Source of the DNA: Massilia sp. | GTDB taxonomy: Bacteria; Pseudomonadota; Gammaproteobacteria; Burkholderiales; Burkholderiaceae_D | Direction: 5' to 3' | DNA length: 7,962 bases | Assembly (NCBI GenBank): GCA_028291845.1 | Contig: JAQGNM010000428.1 | Span: 1-7,962 of the forward strand | In this document: positions 1 through 6,661 of the stretch, piece by piece | Layout: every line of letters begins with the position of its first letter | Position numbering within the stretch: position 1 is the stretch's first letter | The notes under the pieces: generated by a model | Told to the model about the DNA's origin: nothing | Seen by the model: the letters and a program-made list of their open reading frames with translations, nothing else | Database searches by the model: none | Translations under genes and position numbers: made by a program

Positions 1-1692
1 GACATTCCGGTTCGCGTCGGCACGGTCGATGCGGTTGCCATCGGAACGGCGCGGGTCGGCCTGCTGGCCACCCCCTTGGCCACCTTTACCGCCCTTGCCC
101 TTGCCATCTCCGGCAGCGCCCTTCTTCTCGATCCCGAACGCACTCATGAAGCTGCGCACGTCGTTTTCTTCCAGCTCTTCCCAACGGCCGCGTTTCAAAC
201 TGCTCGGCAAGGTCATGGCGCCGTAGCGGGTACGGATCAGGCGCGAGACGGTCAGGCCGACCGCCTCGAACATGCGGCGCACCTCGCGGTTACGGCCTTC
301 ACCGATCACCACCCGATACCACTTGTTGATGCCTTCGCCGCCGCCGTCGGCGATTTTCGTGAACGACGCCGTGCCATCATCGAGCTCGACGCCGGCCAGC
401 AGCTTCTGCCGCATGCCCTCTTCGAGCTCGCCGAGGGTGCGCACGGCATATTCGCGGTCGATGTTGTAACGCGGGTGCATCAGGCGGTTGGCCAGATCAC
501 CCGAGGTGGTGAAAATCAATAAACCTTCGGTATTAAAGTCAAGACGGCCGACCGCCAGCCACTTGCCGGCCTTCATGGTCGGCAAGCGGTCGAACACGGA
601 TGGACGGCCTTCCGGGTCGTCGGCGCTGACAATCTCGCCGGCCGGCTTGTGGTACACCAGCACGCGCGGCGGCTTGGTGCTCACCTTGCGCTGGATCAGC
701 TTGCCGTTGATGCGCACGGCATCCGACGGCAAGATGCGCTGGCCGATATGGGCCGGCTCGCCATTCACCGACACGCGGCCGGCGACGATCAGATCTTCCA
801 TGTCGCGGCGCGAGCCGAGACCGGCCTCGGCCAGCACCTTGTGCAGTTTCGGCGCGTCGTCGTCGGAAGTCAGGTCGCGCTTGACCGCCTTCACCGGGCC
901 GCCGCGGCCGCCGTCGTTGGCGTCGTAGGCGTCCGAGGTCACATAGGAAAACACCGCATCGGCGTCGTCGCCGCGCGGTTTTTTATGGTGTTGCAGGCCA
1001 GGATTGCCCTTCTTGTTCTTTTTGACACGCGGCTTGCCGTCGGCGCCACGCTCCGGACGCGGACCGCGCTCCGGACGGGCATTGGCGTTGGTATTGGCGT
1101 TAACCACGGCGGCGCCGGCCGGCGCAGCGTCGACCGCTTCCGCCGCCTCGGCTCCATTGACCTGCGGCGCACGCGCCTCACGTTGCGGCTTCGCCTCGCG
1201 CTGCGGCTTCGGCTCGCGCTGCTGGCGCTGCTCTCGCATCTGGCGCGGACCGCGCGGGGTGCGCGGAGCACGTTCCTGGCGCGCCTCGCCGCTTTCCTCA
1301 GCGGCGGCGGCAGCGGGCGCGGCGGCAGCTTCGGCGGCAGCGGCCGCGGCAGCTGCCTTGGCGGGAATCACCTTGGCCGGTTTGGCCTTGCGCTGCACCA
1401 CCGGATGGTCGTCGCCCATGGCGGCAGCCACGGCCACCGCTGGCGCGGCAGGCGCCGGCACGGCGGAGGCGGCCAGCACCGGGGTCACGGCGACAGCAGC
1501 AGCAGCGGCGGGAGCTTGGGCACCAGCAGCTTCAAGGGCATTCGCAGCCGGCTTGGCCCGCTTGGCGCGCGGCTTGGTGATGCCGGCGGCGTTGTCCGCT
1601 TCGATCTGCGCCTTGGTGCGGCGTTTCGGCTTGACGGCGGCGTCGGCCGCGGCAGGCACATCGGCGTCGGAAGGTTTAATTGTTGTGTTCAT
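1..1692 (-). CDS. rluB: 23S rRNA pseudouridine synthase RluB-type (3' end beyond window)
   Basis: Converts a uridine of 23S rRNA to pseudouridine (U2605 in E. coli RluB), acting in the cytoplasm during large-subunit assembly. 564 residues lie in the window and the frame is still open at the left edge. Residues 1-280 are a low-complexity Ala/Pro/Arg/Lys-rich extension, including a three-fold hexapeptide repeat at 158-175. An S4 RNA-binding domain follows (about 282-330: KLHKVLAEAGLGSRR), then the RsuA/RluB-type catalytic domain with GRLDFNTEGLL at 382-392, in which D385 is the expected catalytic aspartate. The core ends near residue 516 (LEENDVRSFM). After it comes a Gly/Lys-rich tail. The ATG at 1692 overlaps the end of scpB by 17 nt in another frame, which suggests translational coupling; no strong Shine-Dalgarno is visible. 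Family membership is secure. RluB rather than RluE/RluF/RsuA is inferred from the scpB neighbourhood, the S4 domain and the long tails. Confidence 0.94.
   Translation of the reverse strand, partial: MNTTIKPSDADVPAAADAAVKPKRRTKAQIEADNAAGITKPRAKRAKPAANALEAAGAQAPAAAAAVAVTPVLAASAVPAPAAPAVAVAAAMGDDHPVVQRKAKPAKVIPAKAAAAAAAAEAAAAPAAAAAEESGEARQERAPRTPRGPRQMREQRQQREPKPQREAKPQREARAPQVNGAEAAEAVDAAPAGAAVVNANTNANARPERGPRPERGADGKPRVKKNKKGNPGLQHHKKPRGDDADAVFSYVTSDAYDANDGGRGGPVKAVKRDLTSDDDAPKLHKVLAEAGLGSRRDMEDLIVAGRVSVNGEPAHIGQRILPSDAVRINGKLIQRKVSTKPPRVLVYHKPAGEIVSADDPEGRPSVFDRLPTMKAGKWLAVGRLDFNTEGLLIFTTSGDLANRLMHPRYNIDREYAVRTLGELEEGMRQKLLAGVELDDGTASFTKIADGGGEGINKWYRVVIGEGRNREVRRMFEAVGLTVSRLIRTRYGAMTLPSSLKRGRWEELEENDVRSFMSAFGIEKKGAAGDGKGKGGKGGQGGGQQADPRRSDGNRIDRADANRNV
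1168..1221 (-). repeat. Three 18-bp tandem units inside rluB
   Basis: Three consecutive 18-bp units (1168-1185, 1186-1203, 1204-1221) encode QREPKP, QREAKP and QREARA in the disordered N-terminal extension of RluB (residues 158-175). The two units at 1186-1221 differ at one base; the third is more diverged. The repeat keeps the reading frame and is strongly basic, so it looks like expansion of an RNA-binding or flexible tail rather than a mobile repeat. Confidence 0.7.
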
Positions 1693-2473
1693 TATGTATG
1701 TCTGAAATATCTGAGGTCTGCTGACCTGGCGCGGCGTCAGGCGATGCTGCTGGCGCAGGGGCGTGAGTAAAAGCTTCATCGGAAGCGTCAAGGCCGGCCG
1801 CAACTGCCATGCCGCCCGCGCCATCGTGTCGGGCAGCATTGTCTGCCGCCGCCTTGTCAAAATTTTCCTGCAATGCCGCTTCGAGTGCCGCCATCTCGCG
1901 GCCGTCGCCCGTCGGGGCCACCTCCTGCAAGGGCGGCAACTGGGACAGGCTGTTCAGTCCCAGATCGTCGAGAAACTGCTTAGTCGTCCCCAGCAAGGCG
2001 GGCCGGCCGATCACTTCGCGGTGGCCGATGACATCGATCCAGCCGCGGTCTTCGAGCATCTTGATGGTCTGCGAATTGACCGTCACCCCGCGGATTTCCT
2101 CGATGTCGCCGCGCGTCACTGGTTGCCGGTAAGCGATGATCGACAGAGTCTCCATGGTCGCCCGCGAATATTTTGGCGGCTTTTCGGGACTCAAGCGATC
2201 GAGATAGACCTTCATTTCCGGCCGGCTTTGAAACCGCCAGCCGCTGGCCAGGCTGACCAGTTCGACGCCGCGCTCCTGCCAGTCGTGGCGCAATTCCTCG
2301 AGCATCAACTTGATGCGCGCGGTCTCGACGCCGGCTGTCGACGAAGCGTCGCCCAAGGGCTTGCCATTGTCGTCCACATCGACAAACAACTTTTTCAGGC
2401 TGCTGATGGACAAAGGCTCGCGCGCACACAGCAGCGCGGTCTCGAGGACGCTCTTGGCCTCATCAGTATTCAT
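1676..2473 (-). CDS. scpB: Segregation and condensation protein B (ScpB)
   Basis: 265-residue ScpB, the winged-helix kleisin-associated subunit that works as a dimer with ScpA and SMC in chromosome condensation and segregation. The N-terminal winged-helix region covers about residues 5-95. The second, the most conserved part, covers about 100-175: METLSIIAYRQPVTR (107-121), DIEEIRGVTVNS (123-134), then GHREVIGRPALLGTT (150-164). Residues 185-265 are an Ala/Asp-rich tail, probably disordered, as is common in proteobacterial ScpB. The ATG at 2473 is the only sensible start, because an in-frame TGA lies four codons upstream. No clear Shine-Dalgarno precedes it. The stop at 1676-1678 lies inside rluB, giving a two-gene overlapping pair. 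No scpA adjoins on the 5' side; a 423-nt non-coding stretch and glk are there instead, so scpA must be elsewhere. Confidence 0.97.
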   Translation of the reverse strand: MNTDEAKSVLETALLCAREPLSISSLKKLFVDVDDNGKPLGDASSTAGVETARIKLMLEELRHDWQERGVELVSLASGWRFQSRPEMKVYLDRLSPEKPPKYSRATMETLSIIAYRQPVTRGDIEEIRGVTVNSQTIKMLEDRGWIDVIGHREVIGRPALLGTTKQFLDDLGLNSLSQLPPLQEVAPTGDGREMAALEAALQENFDKAAADNAARHDGAGGMAVAAGLDASDEAFTHAPAPAASPDAAPGQQTSDISDIHNEHNN

Positions 2474-2646
2474 AGCGATGTATCAACGTATCTTGCCCAA
2501 ATATGGAAAGAAATGCTGCAAAGAAAACGGTCTAAAAATCCGATCAGCGCTGCGGGCCGGCCGTCATTACGAGGCTGGCGAGAGCAAAGTCGTCAAACTG
2601 GTATCAAGCACCCGGGCCGGGAGGCGATGGGTTCGATTGCTACTGT

Positions 2647-2652
2647 ATTGTA
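2647..2652 (-). promoter_or_regulatory. Weak candidate -10 element for scpB-rluB
   Basis: On the minus strand this reads TACAAT, five of six matches to the sigma-70 -10 consensus, inside the most AT-rich patch of the intergenic region. No good -35 hexamer stands 16-18 bp upstream. A second possibility closer to scpB is TTGACG followed after 19 bp by CGTAAT, which has poor spacing. Either would leave a leader of roughly 90-170 nt. This is a guess from base pattern only. Confidence 0.2.
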
Positions 2653-2829
2653 TTTATTGTGGCGCGAGGGCCCGTGGGCCATGCAATCATCGGGCACGCA
2701 GCTGATGCGGCAAGCCATTGATTATCAAGCGAAACGCTACTTTTTCGCGGCCTGCGCCGCGGTAAGCGGGCGCATGCAACGCAAGAACGATCGACATCGT
2801 CACTTCAATCTGCGGTCATTGTACCTGAT

Positions 2830-2851
2830 AAAAGACGGCGTGGCACACGCC
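2830..2851 (-). terminator. Candidate Rho-independent terminator of glk
   Basis: On the minus strand, 46 nt after the glk stop codon, a perfect 6-bp stem GGCGTG / CACGCC with a 3-nt loop (TGC) is followed by GTCTTTTATC. Position, orientation and the T-rich end fit an intrinsic terminator for glk. The stem is short and the T tract has only four uninterrupted T, so it may be only moderately efficient. Confidence 0.55.
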
Positions 2852-2896
2852 ATGATTCTGCCGAACAACAGTCGAGTACGCCAGCCGCTGCGCGCC

Positions 2897-3880
2897 CTAG
2901 TGCGCCAGGCGCTCCGCCAGCAGCGCGGAAACGCCGAGAAAGGCCGGGTATTCGGCGGTAATCACGAAGGTCGGTACCTGGGCCAGGTAGTCGACAAATC
3001 TCCCCTTTTGCTCGAAGCGGCGGCGAAACGACGATTGCGCGAAACGCGCGCCGAGCCGCGGCACGATGCCGCCGCCTATATAAATGCCGCCCTGCGCGCC
3101 GAGGGTGATGGCCAGGTTACCGGCCACCGTGCCGAGCATGCCGCAAAACGCTTCGACCACCTGGTCGCACAAGTCGCATTGGCCTTTCAAGCCGCGTTCG
3201 ACGATGACGGGAGCGCTCAGTTGCTGGTCGGCCCGGCCCAGGTGCGCCGCCAGCGCGCTGTAAATGAGTTCGATGCCGACGCCGGACAATAGCCGCTCGG
3301 CCGACACGTGCTCGAAACGGCGCCAGGCAAACTGCAGGATGGCGATTTCAGTCGGGTTGGCGGGCGAAAAGGTCACGTGGCCCCCTTCGCTGCGCAGCGC
3401 AGTCCAGCTCTCGCCGCAGGGAATCAGACCCGACACGCCCAGTCCGGTGCCGGCGCCCAGCAAACCGAGCGGCGTGCCCGGTTGGGCGGCGCCGCCGCCG
3501 ACCTGCTGCTTCTGGTGCTCGGCCAGCTGCGGCAGGGCATACGCCAGCGCGCTGAAATCGTTGACCACCACCAAGGTGTCGAAGCCGCACGCCTGCTGCA
3601 GTGCGGCGATCGAAAACTCCCAGTGATGATTGGTCATGCGCACCAGATCGCCCACCACCGGGTTGGCGATGGCAATTGCCGCATGGCGGATCGGCAGCTT
3701 GACGTGCGGGGCCACCGTCGGCAGCGCCAGATAGGCTGTCAGCGCCAGCGCCAGCGAGGCGAAATTCGCGCAGGGCAATACCTCGATGGCGTCGACGCGG
3801 CCGGCCGCCGTCTCCAGCGCGAAGCGGGCATTGGTGCCGCCGATATCGGCGAGCAGGCGTGGGCTGTCGAAAGGTGTCAT
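2897..3880 (-). CDS. glk: Glucokinase
   Basis: 327-residue ATP-dependent glucokinase that phosphorylates cytoplasmic glucose to glucose 6-phosphate, feeding Entner-Doudoroff or other glucose routes. The length is close to E. coli Glk (321). Visible motifs: phosphate-1 loop ADIGGTNARF (11-20); catalytic-base region VVVNDFSALAYALP (104-117) with D108; adenosine/phosphate-2 loop GAGTGLGV (142-149); sugar-binding SEGGHVTFSP (164-173) with E165 and H168; and GGGIVPR (269-275) near the C-terminus. The frame stays open far upstream through dedA, but the ATG at 3880 is chosen because homology starts just after it; the upstream reading is an antisense-like shadow. The Shine-Dalgarno is weak. A 125-nt gap holding a candidate promoter separates it from dedA, and a candidate terminator follows, so it is probably monocistronic. 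None of the usual Entner-Doudoroff partners (edd, pgl, zwf) is next to it here. Confidence 0.95.
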   Translation of the reverse strand: MTPFDSPRLLADIGGTNARFALETAAGRVDAIEVLPCANFASLALALTAYLALPTVAPHVKLPIRHAAIAIANPVVGDLVRMTNHHWEFSIAALQQACGFDTLVVVNDFSALAYALPQLAEHQKQQVGGGAAQPGTPLGLLGAGTGLGVSGLIPCGESWTALRSEGGHVTFSPANPTEIAILQFAWRRFEHVSAERLLSGVGIELIYSALAAHLGRADQQLSAPVIVERGLKGQCDLCDQVVEAFCGMLGTVAGNLAITLGAQGGIYIGGGIVPRLGARFAQSSFRRRFEQKGRFVDYLAQVPTFVITAEYPAFLGVSALLAERLAH

Positions 3881-3945
3881 GGTCGGATTCGATAAGTGAG
3901 CCGCCAGCTTAAGGAATTCTTGTGGACGATGCAAGTGATCTTTGT

Positions 3946-3974
3946 AGTTTAGGTACAGCACTGCACTATCACAA
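3946..3974 (-). promoter_or_regulatory. Candidate sigma-70 promoter for glk
   Basis: On the minus strand, TTGTGA (3969-3974; 4 of 6 to the -35 consensus) is separated by exactly 17 bp from TAAACT (3946-3951; 4 of 6 to the -10 consensus). A start about 7 nt further on would give a leader of roughly 60 nt before the glk ATG at 3880. It sits in the only AT-richer patch between dedA and glk. The matches are moderate, so this rests mainly on spacing and position. Confidence 0.45.
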
Positions 3975-3978
3975 CGAT

Positions 3979-4027
3979 AAAAACACGCCAGAATACGTAG
4001 TCCAGCTACGCAGCGCTTGCCTGGTGG
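3979..4027 (-). terminator. Possible terminator at the end of dedA
   Basis: On the minus strand the dedA stop codon (4006-4008) lies in the stem of a hairpin, CGTAG-CTGGA-CTACG, extendable by a G-T wobble and a T-A pair. A run of five T (3979-3983) follows about 12 nt later. An outer pairing CACCAG with CTGgcGTG would bring the T run next to the stem but needs a 2-nt bulge. The geometry is imperfect. If real, it would isolate the ABC/dedA unit from glk, whose -35 element begins just beyond. Confidence 0.25.
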
Positions 4028-4929
4028 CTGTTCCAGGCATCCAGCCCGCCATGCAGGGCACGCGCGCGGTGAAAGCCCCTGGCGACGAACTGACGCGCCA
4101 CCTGGGCGGCGCTGATGTCGTCGGGACAACTGCAATAGACAACGATGTGGCGGTCGCGATGGATCGAGGCCATCAGCCGGCCCGGCTCGCCATCCGAATA
4201 CGCCAGCGCGCCGGGGATGGCGTCCTCCAGTTGCCGGGCCGTGAGGCTGCGCGCATCGATGATCAGCGGCGGCTCGGCGCTGATCATCATGGCCGCCAGT
4301 TCCTCCATGCGAACGCGCTCGACCGGCAGGCTTTGATGAAAGCGGCGCCGCTCCACATATTTGTAGAGGAGGAAGGCGCCCAGCAGCAGCAGCAAGCCGG
4401 TCAGCGCGACGCCGCCCATGTCTTCCAGGGTGATCAGCAGATCTTCGATGCCATCCTTGAACAGCATGCCGATGGCGATGCCGGACGCGCTCCACAACAC
4501 GCTGCCGCTGATGCTATAGGCAAAAAACAGCGGCATCGGGGTGCCCATGGCGCCCGACAGCGGCGCCGCCACCGTGTTAAATCCGGGGACGAATTTGGCC
4601 ACCACCAGCGACTTGGCGCCCCAGCGGCGGAATTTGTCTTCGGTCTGGCTGACGCAGTAGTCGGGCGACAGGGAAATTTTGCACAGCACGCGCAGCACGC
4701 GCTTGCCGTAGACGCGGCCGGCCTTGAACCACAAGGAATCGCTGACCAGGCAAGCGCCGACGCTGGCGGCGATCGCCGCGGCCCAGTTGATTTCGCCACC
4801 GGCCGCCAGCGCGCCGGCCACGATCAGCATCGGCATGGCGGGGATCGGCAAACCGATCTGTTCGAGCAGCACGGTGCCGAACACGATCAATACGCCGTAG
4901 GTTTGCAGCAGGTGGACGAGGTAGGACAT
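4006..4929 (-). CDS. DedA-family membrane protein with C-terminal rhodanese domain
   Basis: 307 residues. Residues 1 to about 193 form a DedA (VTT/SNARE-associated) membrane domain: hydrophobic segments near 10-30, 32-60, 132-157 and 172-191, with the loop signature AKFVPGFNTVAAPLSGAMG at 111-129. DedA proteins are linked to lipid (undecaprenyl phosphate or phospholipid) translocation and envelope homeostasis. A basic juncture (YVERRRF, 191-197) leads into a rhodanese-like domain (about 203-303): LIIDAR (222-227), IPGAL (238-242), then VVYCSCPDD (263-271), where C266 is at the position of the persulfide-forming cysteine, and GGLDAW (294-299). The usual CxxGxR loop is replaced by C-S-C-P-D-D-I-S. 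The basic juncture after the last membrane segment suggests that the rhodanese part is cytoplasmic. The gene starts 33 nt after the ABC ATPase stop, so co-transcription is possible. The specific substrate is unknown. Confidence 0.9.
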   Translation of the reverse strand: MSYLVHLLQTYGVLIVFGTVLLEQIGLPIPAMPMLIVAGALAAGGEINWAAAIAASVGACLVSDSLWFKAGRVYGKRVLRVLCKISLSPDYCVSQTEDKFRRWGAKSLVVAKFVPGFNTVAAPLSGAMGTPMPLFFAYSISGSVLWSASGIAIGMLFKDGIEDLLITLEDMGGVALTGLLLLLGAFLLYKYVERRRFHQSLPVERVRMEELAAMMISAEPPLIIDARSLTARQLEDAIPGALAYSDGEPGRLMASIHRDRHIVVYCSCPDDISAAQVARQFVARGFHRARALHGGLDAWNSHQASAA

Positions 4930-4962
4930 GACAGAATGGTAGCGGAAATCGCCCTGCCCTGT

Positions 4963-6657
4963 TCAGCGCCCCCTCGGAATGGCGCCCAACAAGGATTTTG
5001 TATAGGGGTGCTGCGGATTGCGGTACAAGGCGTCCGCATCGGCCAGTTCCACCACCTGACCGTGCTGCATCACCATCACCTGGTCGGCAATATATTTGAC
5101 CACTGCCAGATCGTGCGAAATAAAAATGTAGCTGAGGCCAAATTCATCTTGCAAATCCTGCAGCAGATTGAGCACTTGGGCCTGCACCGAAACGTCGAGC
5201 GCCGACACCGACTCGTCGCACACCAGAATTTCCGGCTTCATGGTCAGGCAACGGGCAATGGCGATGCGCTGGCGCTGGCCGCCGGAAAACTCGTGCGGGT
5301 AACGCTGCAGCGCCGCGGCCGGCAGGCTGACCCGCCGCAACAGCGCTTCGGCCATCGCCAGCCGCTCGCTGTCGTTGGCGCCGATGTGGTGGATGCGCAT
5401 CGGCTCGAGCAGGATCTGGCCGACGGTAAAGCGCGGATTCAAGGATGCATACGGATTCTGGAAAATGATCTGGATGCGCCGCTTATAGGGCAGGTACTCG
5501 GCCTTCGACATGGCAAACAGGTCGCGCCCTTCGAACAGGGCGCTGCCGCTGCTCGCTTGATGCAGACGCAGCAGGGTCAGGCCGACGGTGGTCTTGCCGG
5601 AACCGGACTCGCCCACCACGCCCAGCGTTTTGCCCTTGGCCAAAGTGAACGAGACGTCGCGCACGGCCTTGAATTCGCGCTTGCCGAACAAGCCCTGGCG
5701 GGTATAAAAACTTTTGCACAAGCCATCGACCACCAGCACCGGCACATCGGCGGCGCTGCTGCCGCGCTGGCGCTGCGCCGCCGGCGCGATCGGCGCAAAA
5801 GCGTCGCCGGCGAGGTAGTCGTCGATCACCGGCAGCCGCAGCGGACGCTGGTCCAGATCAGGCCGGCAATGCAGCAGCGCGCGGGTGTAGGCGTCGGCCG
5901 GCGCCCTGAAAATCTGTTCGACCGCGCCGGCCTCACGCACGGTGCCGTGGCGCATGACGATCACCTGGTCGGCAATTTCTCCCACCAGGGCCAGATCGTG
6001 GGTAATGAACAGCACCGCCATGTTGCGGCGTTTTTGCAGCGCCGCCAGCAGCTCGACGATCTGTTTCTGAATCGTCACGTCCAGCGCCGTGGTCGGCTCG
6101 TCGGCGATCAACAGCTTCGGCTCGCAGGCGATCGCCATGGCGATCATCACCCGCTGCTGCTGGCCGCCCGACATCTGGCTGGGATAGGCGTCGATTTTAC
6201 GCGCCGGATCGGGAATGCCCACTTCGCCCAGCAGTTCGATGGTGCGTGCGCGCGCCTGTGTTTTAGTCATGCCAAGGTGCAGCCGCAACACCTCGCCGAT
6301 CTGGAAACCGACCGTGAACACCGGATTCAAGGATGACATCGGCTCCTGGAAGATCATGGCGATCTCCTTGCCGCACAGGCGGCGGCGCTCGGCCAGCGGC
6401 AGGCCGAGCAGTTCGCGGCCGTCGAACACGATCGACGACGCCGCATCGATGCTGCTGGCGGCCGCATCGAGCAGACCCATTACGGCGAGCGAGCTGACCG
6501 ACTTGCCGCTGCCCGATTCGCCCACCAGCGCCACCGTGGCGTTGCGCGGCACATCGAAGGAGATGCCTTTGACGGCTTCGAAGGTCGAGTGCTTGTCGAC
6601 CCGGAAGCGTACGCGCAGATCGCGGATTTGCAACAGACTGGTGGAATCGGCTGTCAT
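4963..6657 (-). CDS. Peptide-type ABC transporter, fused double ATP-binding protein
   Basis: 564-residue cytoplasmic ATPase with two complete nucleotide-binding domains, as in YejF and GsiA of E. coli; it drives uptake through the two permeases encoded just upstream. Domain 1: Walker A GESGSGKS (46-53), Q-loop Q104, signature SGGQQQR (163-169), Walker B LLIADE (182-187), H-loop H220. Domain 2: Walker A GESGSGKT (349-356), Q-loop Q400, signature SGGQRQR (458-464), Walker B ILVCDE (477-482) followed by S483 instead of the common Pro, H-loop H515. A variable linker lies at about 270-305. Each domain ends with the Opp/Dpp-type C-terminal extension (for example HPYTKSLLGAIP, 550-561). All catalytic residues are present in both halves, so both sites are probably active. 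The start lies 4 nt after the permease stop. The substrate is likely oligopeptides or a peptide-like compound, but no binding protein is visible to decide. Confidence 0.95.
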   Translation of the reverse strand: MTADSTSLLQIRDLRVRFRVDKHSTFEAVKGISFDVPRNATVALVGESGSGKSVSSLAVMGLLDAAASSIDAASSIVFDGRELLGLPLAERRRLCGKEIAMIFQEPMSSLNPVFTVGFQIGEVLRLHLGMTKTQARARTIELLGEVGIPDPARKIDAYPSQMSGGQQQRVMIAMAIACEPKLLIADEPTTALDVTIQKQIVELLAALQKRRNMAVLFITHDLALVGEIADQVIVMRHGTVREAGAVEQIFRAPADAYTRALLHCRPDLDQRPLRLPVIDDYLAGDAFAPIAPAAQRQRGSSAADVPVLVVDGLCKSFYTRQGLFGKREFKAVRDVSFTLAKGKTLGVVGESGSGKTTVGLTLLRLHQASSGSALFEGRDLFAMSKAEYLPYKRRIQIIFQNPYASLNPRFTVGQILLEPMRIHHIGANDSERLAMAEALLRRVSLPAAALQRYPHEFSGGQRQRIAIARCLTMKPEILVCDESVSALDVSVQAQVLNLLQDLQDEFGLSYIFISHDLAVVKYIADQVMVMQHGQVVELADADALYRNPQHPYTKSLLGAIPRGR

Positions 6658-6661
6658 TGGA

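Larger units (their letters stand above)
2474..2896. other. 423-nt intergenic region between glk and scpB
   Basis: No convincing protein or RNA gene is visible on either strand. Reading toward scpB, it holds the candidate glk terminator (2830-2851), a GC-rich hairpin (2746-2761), a short inverted repeat GGCCC-GT-GGGCC (2669-2680), an AT-rich patch (about 2641-2660) and the scpB leader. The promoter of scpB-rluB should lie here. It is long and less GC-rich in places than the flanking genes, so it could hold a leader element or small RNA, but nothing in the sequence demands that. Confidence 0.6.

Noticed and set aside
2746..2761. Perfect hairpin CGCGGC-CTGC-GCCGCG as a terminator
   Set aside because: The adjacent T run precedes the stem on the plus strand and reads as A on the minus strand, so neither orientation gives the stem-then-T order of an intrinsic terminator.
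2687..2797. 36-codon ORF on the minus strand in the glk-scpB gap
   Set aside because: It is short, with no clear Shine-Dalgarno, no motif, and it crosses the GC hairpin. Not distinguishable from chance.
649..3292. Long plus-strand open frames (649-1770, 1004-1705, 1763-3292)
   Set aside because: They are antisense to rluB, scpB and part of glk, and the compositions (Arg/Gly or Ala/Ser runs) mirror the low-complexity rluB tail. No domain or ribosome-binding site supports them.
3881..4495. N-terminal extension of the glk frame up to 4495
   Set aside because: The extra about 205 codons read dedA in another frame and then cross the glk promoter region. Glucokinase homology begins right after the ATG at 3880. 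An in-frame TTG at 3934 was also considered, but it has no Shine-Dalgarno and no homology.
5208..5213. S483 replacing Pro after Walker B Asp-Glu in the second ATPase domain as a sign of inactivation
   Set aside because: The catalytic Glu, signature, Walker A and H-loop are intact, and DES-type variants occur in peptide-type ABC ATPases, so the domain is probably functional.
3922..6336. 804-codon open frame on the plus strand
   Set aside because: It lies antisense to dedA and the ABC ATPase, both of which have clear family motifs. Its translation is rich in His, Gln, Arg and Ala with no recognisable domain, as expected when GC-rich coding DNA is read on the opposite strand.
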